A stretch of 64,000 bases of DNA from Dastarcus helophoroides. Taxonomy: Eukaryota; Arthropoda; Insecta; Coleoptera; Bothrideridae. Position numbers and translations under genes: made by a program. The first letter of the stretch is position 1. Each line of letters opens with the position of its first letter. The stretch covers positions 60,234,322-60,298,321 of the forward strand of contig CM053325.1 in NCBI GenBank assembly GCA_028583605.1, written 5' to 3'. The notes beneath the pieces are model-generated. The model was not told where the DNA came from and ran no database searches. It was given only the letters and a program-made list of their open reading frames with translations. Positions 1 to 10,644 of the stretch are shown here, one piece after another.

Positions 1-214
1 CATCTAATAAAATCATAAATGGTCGACACTAATTTAATGATATATTATCCAGACAACGCGCATCATGAACGACTTTTAATTATAAAATGTAAGATATTCT
101 AACATTGCCTTAGAAACAATTCATTCCGAAAAACTACCACTTTATTTTAAGTTCAATGCACTCACAAAAGGCGATCCTTATGCCCTTGGTGCACTGCGAG
201 GAGGCGAAACTGAA
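1..214. other. left flank, no gene seen
   Basis: Non-repetitive AT-rich DNA outside the Tc1/mariner element that starts at 217. No open frame, RNA gene or repeat was recognised here. The bases 215-216 (TA) are the target-site dinucleotide of the element. Confidence 0.5.
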
Positions 215-216
215 TA

Positions 217-690
217 TACAGGGTGTTTCATAATTGCATGCTGAACCGGCAGGGGGATATTCCTTGGGCAATCTTAAGACAAAATTTTCATATTAACATA
301 GGTCCGGAAACGCTTCATTTTCGATATACAGGGCGGTAAAAATTGAAGAAAAAATCGGTTTTTCTTCAATATTTCTGAGACTGGTTTAGATATTTTTTTG
401 ATATTCAGTACACGATATCTAAGTATAAAAGTAAGTATTTTGACAAAATAACATTTGTTCTGATTCCACCAGTGGCGTTCCCACAAACAGGTGGTTACAC
501 ATTTTTGAAAAAAAAAAATGTGACGCCAATGCTATTTTTCAACATAAGAATTATTTTCCTAGTCTTTGTTGTGTTTCTATTAAAAATGAGCTCTTGACTT
601 TTTGTCCTATGACGGACGGTTTCCGAATTAAAAAATAAAAATCATTTACTTGCTATGCCGCTGTGGTAGATTAATTTATTAATGAAAATC
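217..690 (+). repeat. left long terminal inverted repeat of the Tc1/mariner element
   Basis: This ~470-bp arm reads as the reverse complement of 6045-6888 minus the solo LTR, with scattered substitutions. Examples are the shared blocks around the CCGGCAGGGGGATATTCC motif and the GCCGCTGTGGTAGATTAATT motif. Small open frames here (274-486 and its mirror 6239-6463) are by-products of the repeat, not genes. Confidence 0.85.
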
Positions 691-698
691 TAGTAGGC

Positions 699-3600
699 CA
701 GGCACGTAGCCAGGATTTTCGTTCGGGGGGGGGGGGGGGGGTCCAATTCCCCCCCCCCCCCCCCCCCCCCTTCCACTCTTCAGAAAATATGACAACATAC
801 ATCAATTACTTTTAGGTATTTGTTTCTTTTATTTTTTTTTTTTTTCATTTTGTTAATTAGTAAAATGAAGAATAAAATCTAGTGACCTTAACATTATATA
901 AATTTGACAAATAAAAACGTAAAACTTACCAAGGAAAAATTTCCTAATATCTATTTTGAGTTTACGTATTTAACTTATCACCGATCAAGAATCGACTTTT
1001 TTTTTGAAGTAAAAACTACAAGAGAGTAGAAAGAACATCAATTTGAAAAAAAATTATCACGGAATGTTGACTTTTTCTTCTTTAAATCCCGAGATTAAAG
1101 TCAAAATTTCGACTTTAATGTGAAAATTTCGAAAAAAAAACGTCGAAATTTGGTGTTTAAAGTCGAAATTTCTAAAAAAAAGTTGAAATTTCAATTTTTA
1201 AATCGAAAATCTTACAAAGGCGTAGGAAAGGACATCGATTTAAAAAAAATGTTGTGTTTAGAAATTTCGATTTTTTTCTCAAACTTCGACTTTTTTTCTC
1301 AAAATTTTGACTTTTTTCTTGATATTTCGACCTTTTTTCGCAAAATTTGAACTTTTTGGAAATGTTACAAAGACGCAGACAGGAAATCGATTTAAAAAAA
1401 TACTATTTTTAGAAATTTCGACTTTTTTTCTCATATTTCGATTTTAAGCTCGAAATTTCGACTTTTTTCCTGAAATTTCGATTTTTTTCTTAAATTTCAA
1501 CATTACTTCTCATAACTTCGACTTTTTTCTCGAAATTTTGACTTTTTTCTCAAATTTCGATTTTTTCTGAAAATTTCAAAATTTTTGTCAAAACTTTGTT
1601 TTTGTTTCTCAAATTTCGACCTTTTTCTCGAAATATTTCTAAATTTCTTCTTTTTTGTCGATATTTCAAAGTTTTTCTCCAATTACGACTTTTTTCTCGA
1701 AATGTCGACTTTAAACTCAACATTTCGACTTTTTTTTTCTCAAAATTTCGACATTTTTCTTAAATTTCGACCTTTTTCTCAAAATTCGACTTTTTTCTGA
1801 AAATTTCAACTTTTTCGAAATGTTACAAAGGCGTAGAAAGGACATCGATTAAAAAACATGTTATCTTTAGAAATTTCGACTTTTTTTTCCAAACTTCGAT
1901 TTTAAGCCCGAAATTTTGACTTTTTTTCTCGAAATTTCGACTTTAAATGCAAAATTTCGACTTTTTTTCCCAAAATTTTGATTTTTTTTTTTGACATTTC
2001 GACCTTTTTTGCGAAATTTGAACTTTTTGAAAATGTTACAAAGGCGCAGAAAGGAAATCGATTTAAAAAAATGTTATCTTTAGAAATTTCGACTTTTTTC
2101 TCAAAATTCGACTTTTTTCTGAAAATTTCAACTTTTTCGAAATGTTACAAAGGCGTAGAAGAGACATCGATTAAAAAAATGTCATTTTTAAAAATTTCAA
2201 CTTTTTTTTCTCAAATTTCGATTTTAAGCTCGAAATTTCGACTTTTTTCTCGAAATTTAGATTTTTTTCTTAAATTTCGAGTTTATTTCTCAAAATTTCG
2301 ACTTTTTCTCGAAATGTTGACTTTTTTCTCAAAATTTGATTTTTTTCTCGAAATTTTGCCTTTTTCTCGAAATTTCGTTTTTTTTTCTTAAATTTCGACT
2401 TCTTTCTCGAAATTTTGGCCTTAATATCGAAATTTCGACATTTCTCTCAAAATTTCGACTTTATACTCAAAATTTCGACCTTTTTTTTATCGAAATATCG
2501 TCTTTTTGCTCGAAATATTTCAAAATTTCTACTTTTTCTCGAAATTTCGACGTTCTTCTCAAATTTCGAAATATTTTGAAATTTCGACAAAAAGTCGAAA
2601 TTTCGGCCTTAATCTGAAAAGTTTAACTATTTTCTCGAAATTTTGTTTTTTTTCTTAATTTTAGACTTTTTTCTCAAATATCGACTTTTTTCTCGAAATT
2701 TTAACCTTAATATCGAAATTTCGACATTTTTCTCGAAATTTAGGCATTAAACTGAAAATGTCGATTATTTTTCTAGAAATTTCGACTTTTTTTCTGAAAT
2801 TTCGACTTTTTTCTCGGAATTTCGACTTATATTTTTTTCAAACTTCGACTTTTTTTTTCTAGAAAATTTGACTTTTTCTCGAAATTTCGACTGTTTTCTC
2901 GAAATTTCGACTGTTTTCTCGAAATTTCGACCTTAATCTGAAAAGTTCGAATTTTTTCTCGAAATTTCATCTTTTTTTCTCAATTTTCGACTTTTTTCTC
3001 AAATATCGACTTTATTCTCAAAATTTTGACCTTAATATAGAAATTTCGACATTTCTCTCAAAATTTCGACTTTATACTCAAAATTTTGACATTTTTTTTA
3101 TCGAAATTTCGACCTTTCTTTATCAAAATTTCGACTTTTTTCTCAAATTTCGACTTTTTTCGCGGAATTTCGTCTTTTTTTTCTCAATTTTCGACTTTTT
3201 TCTCAAATATCGAATTTTTTCTCAAAATTTTGACCTTAATATAGAAATTTCGACATTTCTCTCATAATTTCGACTTTATACTCAAAACTTTGACATTTTT
3301 TTATCGAAATTTCGACCTCTTTTTATTAAAATTTTGATTTTTTTCGCAAAGTTCGACTTTTTTTCTCGGAATTACGTCTTTTTTTCTCAATTTTCGACTT
3401 TTTTCTCAAATATCGACTTTTTTCTCAAAATGTTGACCTTAATATAAAAATTTCGACATATCTCTCAAAATTTCGACTTTATACTCAAAATTTTGACATT
3501 TTTTTATCGAAATTTCGACCTTTCTTTATCAAAATTTTGATTTTTTTCGCAAAGTTTAACTTTTTTATCGAAATTTCGTTTTTTTTTTTCAATTTTGGAT

Positions 3601-4994
3601 TTTTTTTCCCAAATATCGACTTTTTTCTCGAAATTTTAACCTTAATATCAAAATTTCGACTTTTCTTCTCGAAATTTCGTCTTTTTGCTCAAAATATTTC
3701 GAAATTTCGACGTTATTCTCAAATTTCGATTTTTTGCTCGAAATATTTCGAAATTTCGACGTTATTTTCAAATTTCGACTTTTTTCTCGAAATTTCGTAT
3801 TTTTTTTTTCAATTTTAGAGTTTTTTCTCAAATATCGACTTTTTTCTCAAAATTTTAACCTTAATATCGAAATTTCGACATTCTTCTCGAAATTTCGGCT
3901 TTAAACTCAAAATGTCTACTATTTTTCTAGAAATTTCGACTTTTTTCTGAAATTTCGACTTTTTTTCTCGGAATTTCGACTTAGGTTTTTCTCAAACTTC
4001 GACTTTTTTCTCGAAATTTCTACCTTTTTCTCGAAATTTCGACTTTTTTTTTTCAAATTCCGACTTTTTTTTTCGAAATTTTCATCTTAATCACGAAGTT
4101 TCGATTTTTTTCTCGAATTTTCAACTTTCATCTCGAAATTTCTAAAAAAAAAAAGATCAAAATTTGCTAACTAAAAATAGCAATTATTGAACGCACCCTA
4201 CTACAAACTGTCAAGATTGTTGGGAAAGAGGAGTGGTGGGACGCAACTGTCATCTGCCTATGATCATAGTGTAGAAATTTTGACATTCGAAAAAAATTTC
4301 GTTATTAAAGTCGAAATTTCGACATTACTCTCGGAATTTTAAGAAAAAAGTAGAAATGTCAAGAAAAAAAGTCGAATTTTTGAAAAATAAAGTCGAAATT
4401 TCCAGTGTTAAGTCGAAATTTCGAGTTTAAAGCCGAGATTTCGAGAAAAAAAATCGAAGTTTAAAAAAAACCGAATTTTTGACAAAAAAAGTCGAAATGT
4501 CTAAACATTTTTTTTAATAATCAGTGTCCTTTTTACGCTTTTGTAAAATGTCGAAATTTCTAAATATAATTTTTTTAATCAATGCCTTCCTATGCTTTTG
4601 TAAAATGTCGACTTTAAACTCAAAATTTCGACTTTTTTCTCGAAAATTCTACTCCATGCATACATATGTCAAGAATGTCGAAATTTGAGATAATAAAAAA
4701 TTGAAATTACTGAACGTACCCTACTGCTAAGTGTCAATATTAAATTGTAAAAGGGTTGGTGCATGTATTGGGAAGGCTTGAGCTCATTGCCAATTTTTAT
4801 TAAAATGTCTACATGGCTATTTTGCTTATCATAAGCTCAATAGTTGGCAATTTCGAAAATTATTTACATGCTTAAATATACAATCAGCCGTTTTTCTACT
4901 GATATTTCAATTCGTATCATCGTAAATTTTTTGGGGAATATTCATTTCGGGGAGGGTCCGGACCCCTTGGACCCCCCCCCTGGCTACGTGCCTG
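699..4994. mobile_element. non-autonomous hAT-like element loaded with satellite DNA
   Basis: The ends are a perfect 16-bp inverted repeat, CAGGCACGTAGCCAGG at 699-714 and its complement at 4979-4994. They are flanked by the 8-bp duplication TAGTAGGC (691-698 and 4995-5002). An 8-bp duplication with CAGG termini is the hAT signature. A poly-G/poly-C stretch follows the left end (about 721-770) and a C-rich stretch precedes the right end. There is no transposase gene. The interior is mostly the TCGAAATTTCGA satellite (about 1060-4160), followed by a short non-satellite part (4160-4970). It sits inside the Tc1/mariner element between its left arm and its transposase gene. Confidence 0.9.
1060..4160. 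repeat. TCGAAATTTCGA satellite array A
   Basis: This is a degenerate tandem array with a ~18-21-bp unit. The palindromic core TCGAAATTTCGA alternates with runs of T and CTC (TTTTTTCTC). A longer spacer containing GTTACAAAGGCGTAGAAAGG interrupts it several times (about 1210, 1360, 1830, 2040, 2150). Open frames in it translate to low-complexity F/S/K/R strings and are not genes. The same family occurs at 15420-16650, 21670-22120 and 39757-42960. Confidence 0.9.
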
Positions 4995-5093
4995 TAGTAG
5001 GCCACTGAGACTTAGTTTTGTTTACAACCAAGTGTCAAATTTTTCATTTCAATACTTTATCTGAATGTGAGTGATTGATAAGTATAAGAAAAT

Positions 5094-6020
5094 ATGTTTG
5101 AGAATGCCGAGTTTGCCGATATTCATTACCACTTAAAAGGGGCACAAAGAACCGCAAGAACAGAAGAAACTGAAATAGCTGTTCTTAATTCAGTTGAGCA
5201 AAATCCCGAAATAAGCACAAGGAAAATTGCTAGTAATTTAAATATCTCCCATATTTTAGTCTAGAGGATACTTCACGATTTTTTGTTATACCCTTACCAT
5301 ATTCAACGGGTTCAGGCCTTACTGCCTCGGGATTTACCATTTCGTATAAATTTCTGCCAGTGGTTTATTCAAAAAATTGTCGAAAATCCACTATTTGACA
5401 GAGAAGTATTGTTTACTGATGAAGCCAGTTTTTCCCGAAATGTAATTAGAAACTTCCACAACAATCACTTTTGGGCTGAAGAGAACCCGCATGCCATGGT
5501 CGAAGTCAATCACCAAGAACAATTCTCGGTAAATATGTGGGCAGGAATTGTCGACGTCTATTCAATTGGACCCTTTTTTCTGCCAAGAAGATTAAATGGA
5601 GAAAATTATCGTCACTTTCTTGAAAATGATTTACCACTGCTGTTAGAAGATGTCCTCGTTTTAATCCGAAATCGAATGTGGTTTATGCACGATGGTGCCC
5701 CTGCGCATTTTAGTGTTTTGGCACGTGCATATTTGGACCAAAATTACAATAATCGCTGGATAGGCAGAGCAGGAACAGAATTATGGCCGCCTAGATCCCC
5801 TGACCTGAACAGTCTAGATTATTTTTTATGGGGCTATCTTAAAACCTTAGTTTATAGCACCCCAATCCAAACTGAAGAAGAACTGAGAAATCGCATAACA
5901 GATTCCTGCAACACTATAAGAAATACGCCAGGAATTTTTCAACGAGTACGCGAATCTATGAGAAGAAGAGTTGAGGCGTGCATACTTGCAGGTGGTGGAC
6001 ATTTTCAACACCTGATATGA
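5094..6020 (+). pseudogene. DD41D Tc1/mariner transposase, one in-frame stop
   Basis: The frame opens at ATG 5094 and runs to TGA 6018-6020, 308 codons. Residues ~25-60 resemble the N-terminal helix-turn-helix of Tc1/mariner transposases that binds the inverted repeats. The DDE/D catalytic core follows: D109 (in TDEASF), D200 (in HDGAPAHF) and D242 (in SLDYFLWG). There are 41 residues between the last two acidic residues and the third is Asp rather than Glu, which fits the DD41D (rosa-like) group. Codon 57 is TAG (5262-5264), where I would expect TGG (Trp) from the family pattern. No other break was seen. An internal ATG-less continuation after the stop keeps the catalytic core in frame, but the DNA-binding part would be lost. 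The enzyme would cut and rejoin DNA at the element ends. Confidence 0.85.
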
Positions 6021-6435
6021 TTTAATTAATTTCATTGTTAAGATTTCATTAATAAATTAATCTACCACAGCGGCATAGCAAGTAAATGATTTTTATTTTT
6101 TAATTCGGAAACCGGCCGTCGTAGGACAAAAAGTCAAGAGCTCATATTTGATAGAAACACAACAAAAACTAGGAAAATAATTCTTATTTTGAAAAATAGC
6201 ATTGGTGTCACATTTTTAAAAAATGTGTATCGACCTGTTTGTGGGAACGCCACTGGTGGAATCAGAACAAATGTTATTTTGTCAAAATACTTGCTTTTAC
6301 ACCCAGATATCGTGTACTGAATATCAAAAAAATATCTAAGCCAGTCTCAGAAATATTGAAGAAAAACCGATTTTTTCTTCAATTTTTACCGCCCTGTATA
6401 TCGAAAATGAAGCGTTTCCGGACCTATGTTAATAT

Positions 6436-6811
6436 TGTTACGTGCGTTATCGGTTCGAATTGATACACGTGATAGATGATACCCACTTTATTACTGAATT
6501 AACTCGGCACACTTCAACTGAACAGTAACTCACTAATTATTTACTAATTGCTAACCAACTTATTGCACTTGCTTCTAACTGACTGACTCGAGGGAAAACT
6601 GATCGCCTTTTTATAGTTTCGGCCCGCGGCTTCCAGAATTTTCGGCAGATAAGGCTTATCGAATGCCGAAATTTCTGGAACGCTTATCTGCCGTTTGTTT
6701 CGTTATCGCGGCCGCTTTCCCCTTATCAGAACCTTCTAGAAACTTTTTTTTATTTACTAAATTCTACAATTCTATTCTAAATCCTATTTCATCTATTTAC
6801 ATTGCGTTACA
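6436..6811 (-). mobile_element. solo LTR of a Ty3/gypsy element
   Basis: A 376-bp sequence beginning TGTTACG and ending CGTTACA, flanked by ATAT on both sides (6432-6435 and 6812-6815), a 4-bp target duplication. It reads as the reverse complement of an LTR related to those at 53906-54261 and 58709-59070. Shared blocks include the GCGGCCGC-containing segment and the GATAAGCCTTATC segment. The empty site can be read from the left arm of the Tc1/mariner element, which has a single ATAT at the same point. It probably arose by LTR-LTR recombination after the full element inserted. Confidence 0.88.
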
Positions 6812-6890
6812 ATATGAAAATTTTGTCTTAAAATTGCCCAAGGAATATCCCCCTGCCGGTTCAGCATGCAATTATGAAACACCCTGTATA

Positions 6891-8213
6891 GATGGCGATG
6901 GACTGTCGTTTCAAGCGAGGTATTATCTATTAGCGAACTACTTTGGTTATTATTATTAACATTTTTTTCTCTCACAAGCAACTTTAACTAATTATTTAAT
7001 TAATTAATTTCTAAGGTTTATAATTAGCCACAGAAATTAAGGGATACAAAAAAACTCAAATTTTTAGATGAATTTTAAAAGGCTGTGTAACGGTTATTTC
7101 CTAGTTTTAGGCAACCTCCAAGACTGCCTATTTTTTTAACGTTTCTGTTTTCGCTGCGGTTTTGTTAGTTAAATGGTAGCAATTTGGTAAAACCGACTTG
7201 CGGGTAATTTTATGAGTGTTAAAATGCGGTTAAACTATTCTAATTTACGTGACACAAAGCGAGACATTTGTAATTTAATTGCGAATACCTATTATCATTC
7301 GATCACATTAAAATGATATTTTCCCATATAATTTGCAACTAGATGCATGCTGTTATATTATTGAGGTCAGTTTTGAATATGTATGCATATATTAATTTTA
7401 ATATAGTATTTATTTGTACTTTCATTTCTTAATAACTTTTGGAAGGTGATAGAGAACAATGAATGGAGGAAGTATTTGATTGTTGATTTTGTGTCAGCCA
7501 ACTGGTTGTTAATAGCGAGATAGCTAATGTAATTTTAAATATGATTGACTAAGAGAAATGAAAGCAATTATTTGCTTGGGCAGAAGGTCAACTATAAAAG
7601 AATATTGAGTAATTTTTATCGGATGGGATCCACTAATGCTTCTTATCATGTCTTAATCTGAAGAGTTCCCTGTTATCTCTAATACGCCTCTCACAAATAA
7701 TCTAATACTTTTTACTTCATTAGACAGATAAATATAAGAAATTTGGTAAAACGTTGCATCTCAACAAAAATGGGCAGGTTTTGAGGCTGCTAACAGAAGT
7801 GAAAACTTTAATAAAAAAATTTACTTTAATAGCCAAGCTATCATCTTCAAATTGTTAATATCTCTCAATATGATAAGCTTGGCTATCGAAACAGTATCGA
7901 TGTTTTAAAAATGTTGTGTATTCCTAGTTTAAAGTTGAATATTCGAAATTGCCTTTTGAAATTTCGACCATGAATTACGAAATTTCAGGTGAAACGGCAG
8001 CCAAGCTATCATCTTCAAAGTGTTACATAGTATCTCTCTGAAGATGATAAGCTTGGCTATCGAAACAGTATCGATGTTTTAAAAATTTTGTGCATCCCTA
8101 CCTAGAGGCTGCATTTTGAAAAATCTTCCCTTAGAGCTTACTGGGAACATCTGTGTGAAATTTTATAATTGTGGACCCGTCCGTTTAGGTTATGCGTTGT
8201 CTACCCGCCAGTG
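6891..8213. other. intergenic or intronic DNA, no gene recognised
   Basis: Mostly non-repetitive AT-rich sequence. Two short foldback hairpins are present (see 7836-8080). I see no open frame or splice-bounded exon that I can assign. Confidence 0.5.
7836..8080. repeat. two foldback hairpins of the AGCCAAGCTATCATCTTC family
   Basis: Each hairpin pairs AGCCAAGCTATCATCTTC with GATGATAAGCTTGGCT or a close variant: about 7836-7885 and about 8008-8065. Both are followed by a shared CGAAACAGTATCGATGTTTTAAAA tail of about 20 bp or more. The stems match the core of the hairpin elements at 28680, 31100, 33440, 44720 and 62443. Confidence 0.7.
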
Positions 8214-8482
8214 CTTAAAGACAGTGGGAGCTAGCGTATAGACACTGTGGAACTGCAGCACCCCCAATTTCGCGTACGAGTTTTTATCTCAAAATTTTCT
8301 GAACACGTTTCATTACACAATTTTTTGTAGAAATTTTAAATTGTCCGATTTCTTTTTATAGAAATTTTGATCTAAATCACATTTTCAAAAACTAATTTTT
8401 GTTACAGTTTTAAGGAAGAAATCAATATTTCAAGCAGGAATTAAAATTCTTCATGGTAGACCCTTATTGACCGGAAATATTA

Positions 8483-8899
8483 TTATTTTTAACACAGTAA
8501 ATTAATGATGAAACGTCTATTCATGTTAAAATTTCCTTATTTTTCTTCTTTATATTTAAAAAAAAAAATATTTTTAAGTATTTCTTCCTCATTGTTCCAT
8601 GTTATGCACTGCTGACGAGCTCAAATGAGAGCGAAACATCGATGTCCAGTGCTACAACCTCTTATATGTATTTTTTTATATTTTCCTAATTTATCAAAAA
8701 AACAAAATTTTTATTTTTTCCATATCTAATTTTTGGTCTACTATTTTTCATTATTTCTATTCTATGTAAAATAAACTAACCTTTTAATTTGTAAACTGTC
8801 ATGAAGTGACGTTTTTAATAAATTTAAATATCACGTAGTCGCATTTCAAAAACTGTTTATAAAATTGTCAACAAACCATAAAAATTTAAATATTTCCAA
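8483..8899 (+). mobile_element. ~415-bp insertion carrying a hammerhead ribozyme
   Basis: The sequences on either side (CATGGTAGACCCTTATTGAC on the left, GGGCCGAAGAAATGTTA on the right) are adjacent in a related reverse-strand copy at 23590-23680. There they are separated by only a few bases, so the 8483-8899 segment is an insertion relative to that copy. It has no coding frame. It contains a type I hammerhead at 8606-8652. Hammerheads of this minimal form are known in Penelope-like retroelements and some insect satellites. Whether this is a Penelope remnant or another small element is undecided. The exact ends are uncertain by about 5-10 bp. Confidence 0.6.
8606..8652 (+). ncRNA. type I hammerhead ribozyme
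   Basis: All core parts are in order. Stem I: 8606-8611 pairs with 8647-8652, six perfect Watson-Crick pairs. CTGACGA core: 8612-8618. Stem II: 8619-8622 pairs with 8629-8632 (GCTC/GAGC) around a 6-nt loop. GAAA core: 8633-8636. Stem III: 8636-8638 pairs with 8643-8645 (ACA/TGT) around the loop TCGA, including the conserved A15.1-U16.1 pair. The cleavage-site nucleotide is C8646, giving a GUC triplet, so self-cleavage would fall between 8646 and 8647. A three-pair stem III with a tetraloop is the minimal form described in Penelope-like elements. All conserved core bases are intact. Confidence 0.88.
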
Positions 8900-10644
8900 A
8901 CTGGGCCGAAGAAATGTTACATAAATTGAAAAAAACAGGAATTAAAATGTTAAGAAAAAACTCAAATTTCTTTGAAAATGTCAACATTATGATAAAATAG
9001 TTACAATTTCAAGAAAAAATCTAAATCCAACTCATCTCGCATTTTACTATTTCTCTAAAAAACAAGTCAATACGGTATTTTCGAATTTTTACCTCAAATC
9101 TCATTTTGTATAAAAATTTTGAATTTTCTTCAGATATTTCGATTTTGTCAGATTTTTCTTTGTGTTCCTCTAATTTGCTTTAAAAATGTCAAGTTTCTTC
9201 ATGACACTGACAAACTAAAGTTTATTTTAATTTGTAGTTTTGACAAAAAATGTTTGGAGAAAATCCTGAAAGCTCTATAAAAATTTTAACATTTTGGGAA
9301 AAACAATAAATTTCGACTTTTCATTTTTCGATATTTCGATATTTCAAATTTTTTTCAAATTTCGATTTTTTCTATAAAAAATTTTGCTTTTTTTCCTATG
9401 CAATTTGTGTTTTTGTCTAAAAATTTTATACAAAGATTTTTTTTTTGAAATTTCGACTTTTGCTGGAGATATTGTTTTTAAAATATTTTTTCTTGTAACA
9501 ATGTTGCTTTCTTTCTAATTTGTTTTGAAAATTTAAAAGTTTTTTAACGAAATTTTAATATTTAAAGTTCATCTTATTTTTCAATTTTGATAAGAAACAG
9601 AAAATTATTAAGTATAAGTTTAGAGAAAATAAACTTCTATCTACATAAAAATAAGAGAACTTAGGGAGAGATATTGAAATTTCAAGAAAAAATGAACCTT
9701 GTACATTTCAATCTTTTTTACAATTTGATATTTCTCTAAAAAATTACTACTACTGTAGGAGCAAAGAAAATTCTGAATCAGAATTTTCAATTTTTCTAGA
9801 AATGTTAGATTTATTCTTGAAATTCTCAAGTTCGAATTTAAAATTCAAATTTCTATAAAAAAAGATCGAAATTTAAAAATTAAACTCAAAATTTCAAGAG
9901 AAAGCAGATCTTATTTCTAAAAAAAAAGTTGATCATTTTTATTACTAAACAACATTTAAAAAAATAACATTTTCAGAATTAAAGAAGAGAAAACTTTTTT
10001 GAAATAATTAATCGTCAAAAATATTCTTATAATTTTTACTTTTAAAGTGGCGACTGTTGAAATGTTTGAGAAAAAGCGTCTACATTTCTAGAAGTCTCAA
10101 AATTTCGAAATTAAAATTAATCAAAATGTTGAAAAAAAAATTCATTAACAATTTACTGTTCTAATTTAATTATAAAGTTCCTGAGAAATTTCAAAAATCA
10201 AATATCCCAGCTTGAAGTCAATTTTTTGTGATTAAAATTCAAATTTTGGCAATTTCTTTGTACATGAAATGCAAGTTTTTTTTGGAAATTTGTTTTAAAA
10301 CTTTACACAATTTTAAAATTAGAAAATTTTGCTATTCATTTTTTTAAATTCAAGTGTTATTTCGAAATTTTTTTCAAAAAATGTAAATTTAAAAAGAAAA
10401 ACATTACTACTTTTAAAAAATTCAGCTAAAGTTATCAGAAAAGACGAATTTAAAAAAAAGTCAAATCTTAAACAATTTTAAATTTTCATAGAAAGTCACA
10501 TTTTCAAAAGAAAATACGAATTTCGAAAAAAAATTTCATTTTTAAATTGTCGACATTTTCAATAACTTTGAAAATGTGAATAAAAGACGAATTTTTTAAA
10601 AAATATCGACATTTAAAATATATTGTAGAGTCACTGCTTAAAGA

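Larger units (their letters stand above)
217..6888 (+). mobile_element. Tc1/mariner-superfamily element (DD41D, rosa-like), interrupted by two later insertions
   Basis: Both ends read TACAGGGTGTTTCA inward and are flanked by TA (215-216 and 6889-6890), the target duplication of Tc1/mariner elements. The inverted repeats are unusually long: about 217-690 on the left matches about 6045-6888 on the right, once a solo LTR in the right copy is ignored. The single gene (5094-6020) encodes a DDE/D transposase. Without the hAT-like insertion (699-4994) and the solo LTR (6436-6811), the element would be about 2 kb, a normal size for the family. The transposase has an in-frame stop, so this copy is probably inactive. 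The inserts and their target duplications show that this element is older than both. Confidence 0.9.
8222..10636. mobile_element. non-autonomous hAT-like element (CAGTG family), diverged
   Basis: The left end starts CAGTGGGAGCTAGCG and then shares the GCAGCACCCCCAATTTCGC block with the elements at 15188 and 18642. The right end is ...GAGTCACTG, a diverged form of the family's ...GCCGCCACTG. The 8-bp duplication CTTAAAGA flanks it exactly (8214-8221 and 10637-10644), which fixes both borders despite the decayed right end. No transposase is present. The interior is AT-rich with few intact satellite units. A separate insertion at about 8483-8899 carries a hammerhead ribozyme. Confidence 0.82.

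Noticed and set aside
5415..5445. CTGATGA followed by GAAA in the transposase gene, possible hammerhead
   Set aside because: No complementary stem II between the two motifs and no stem I or III; coding sequence coincidence.
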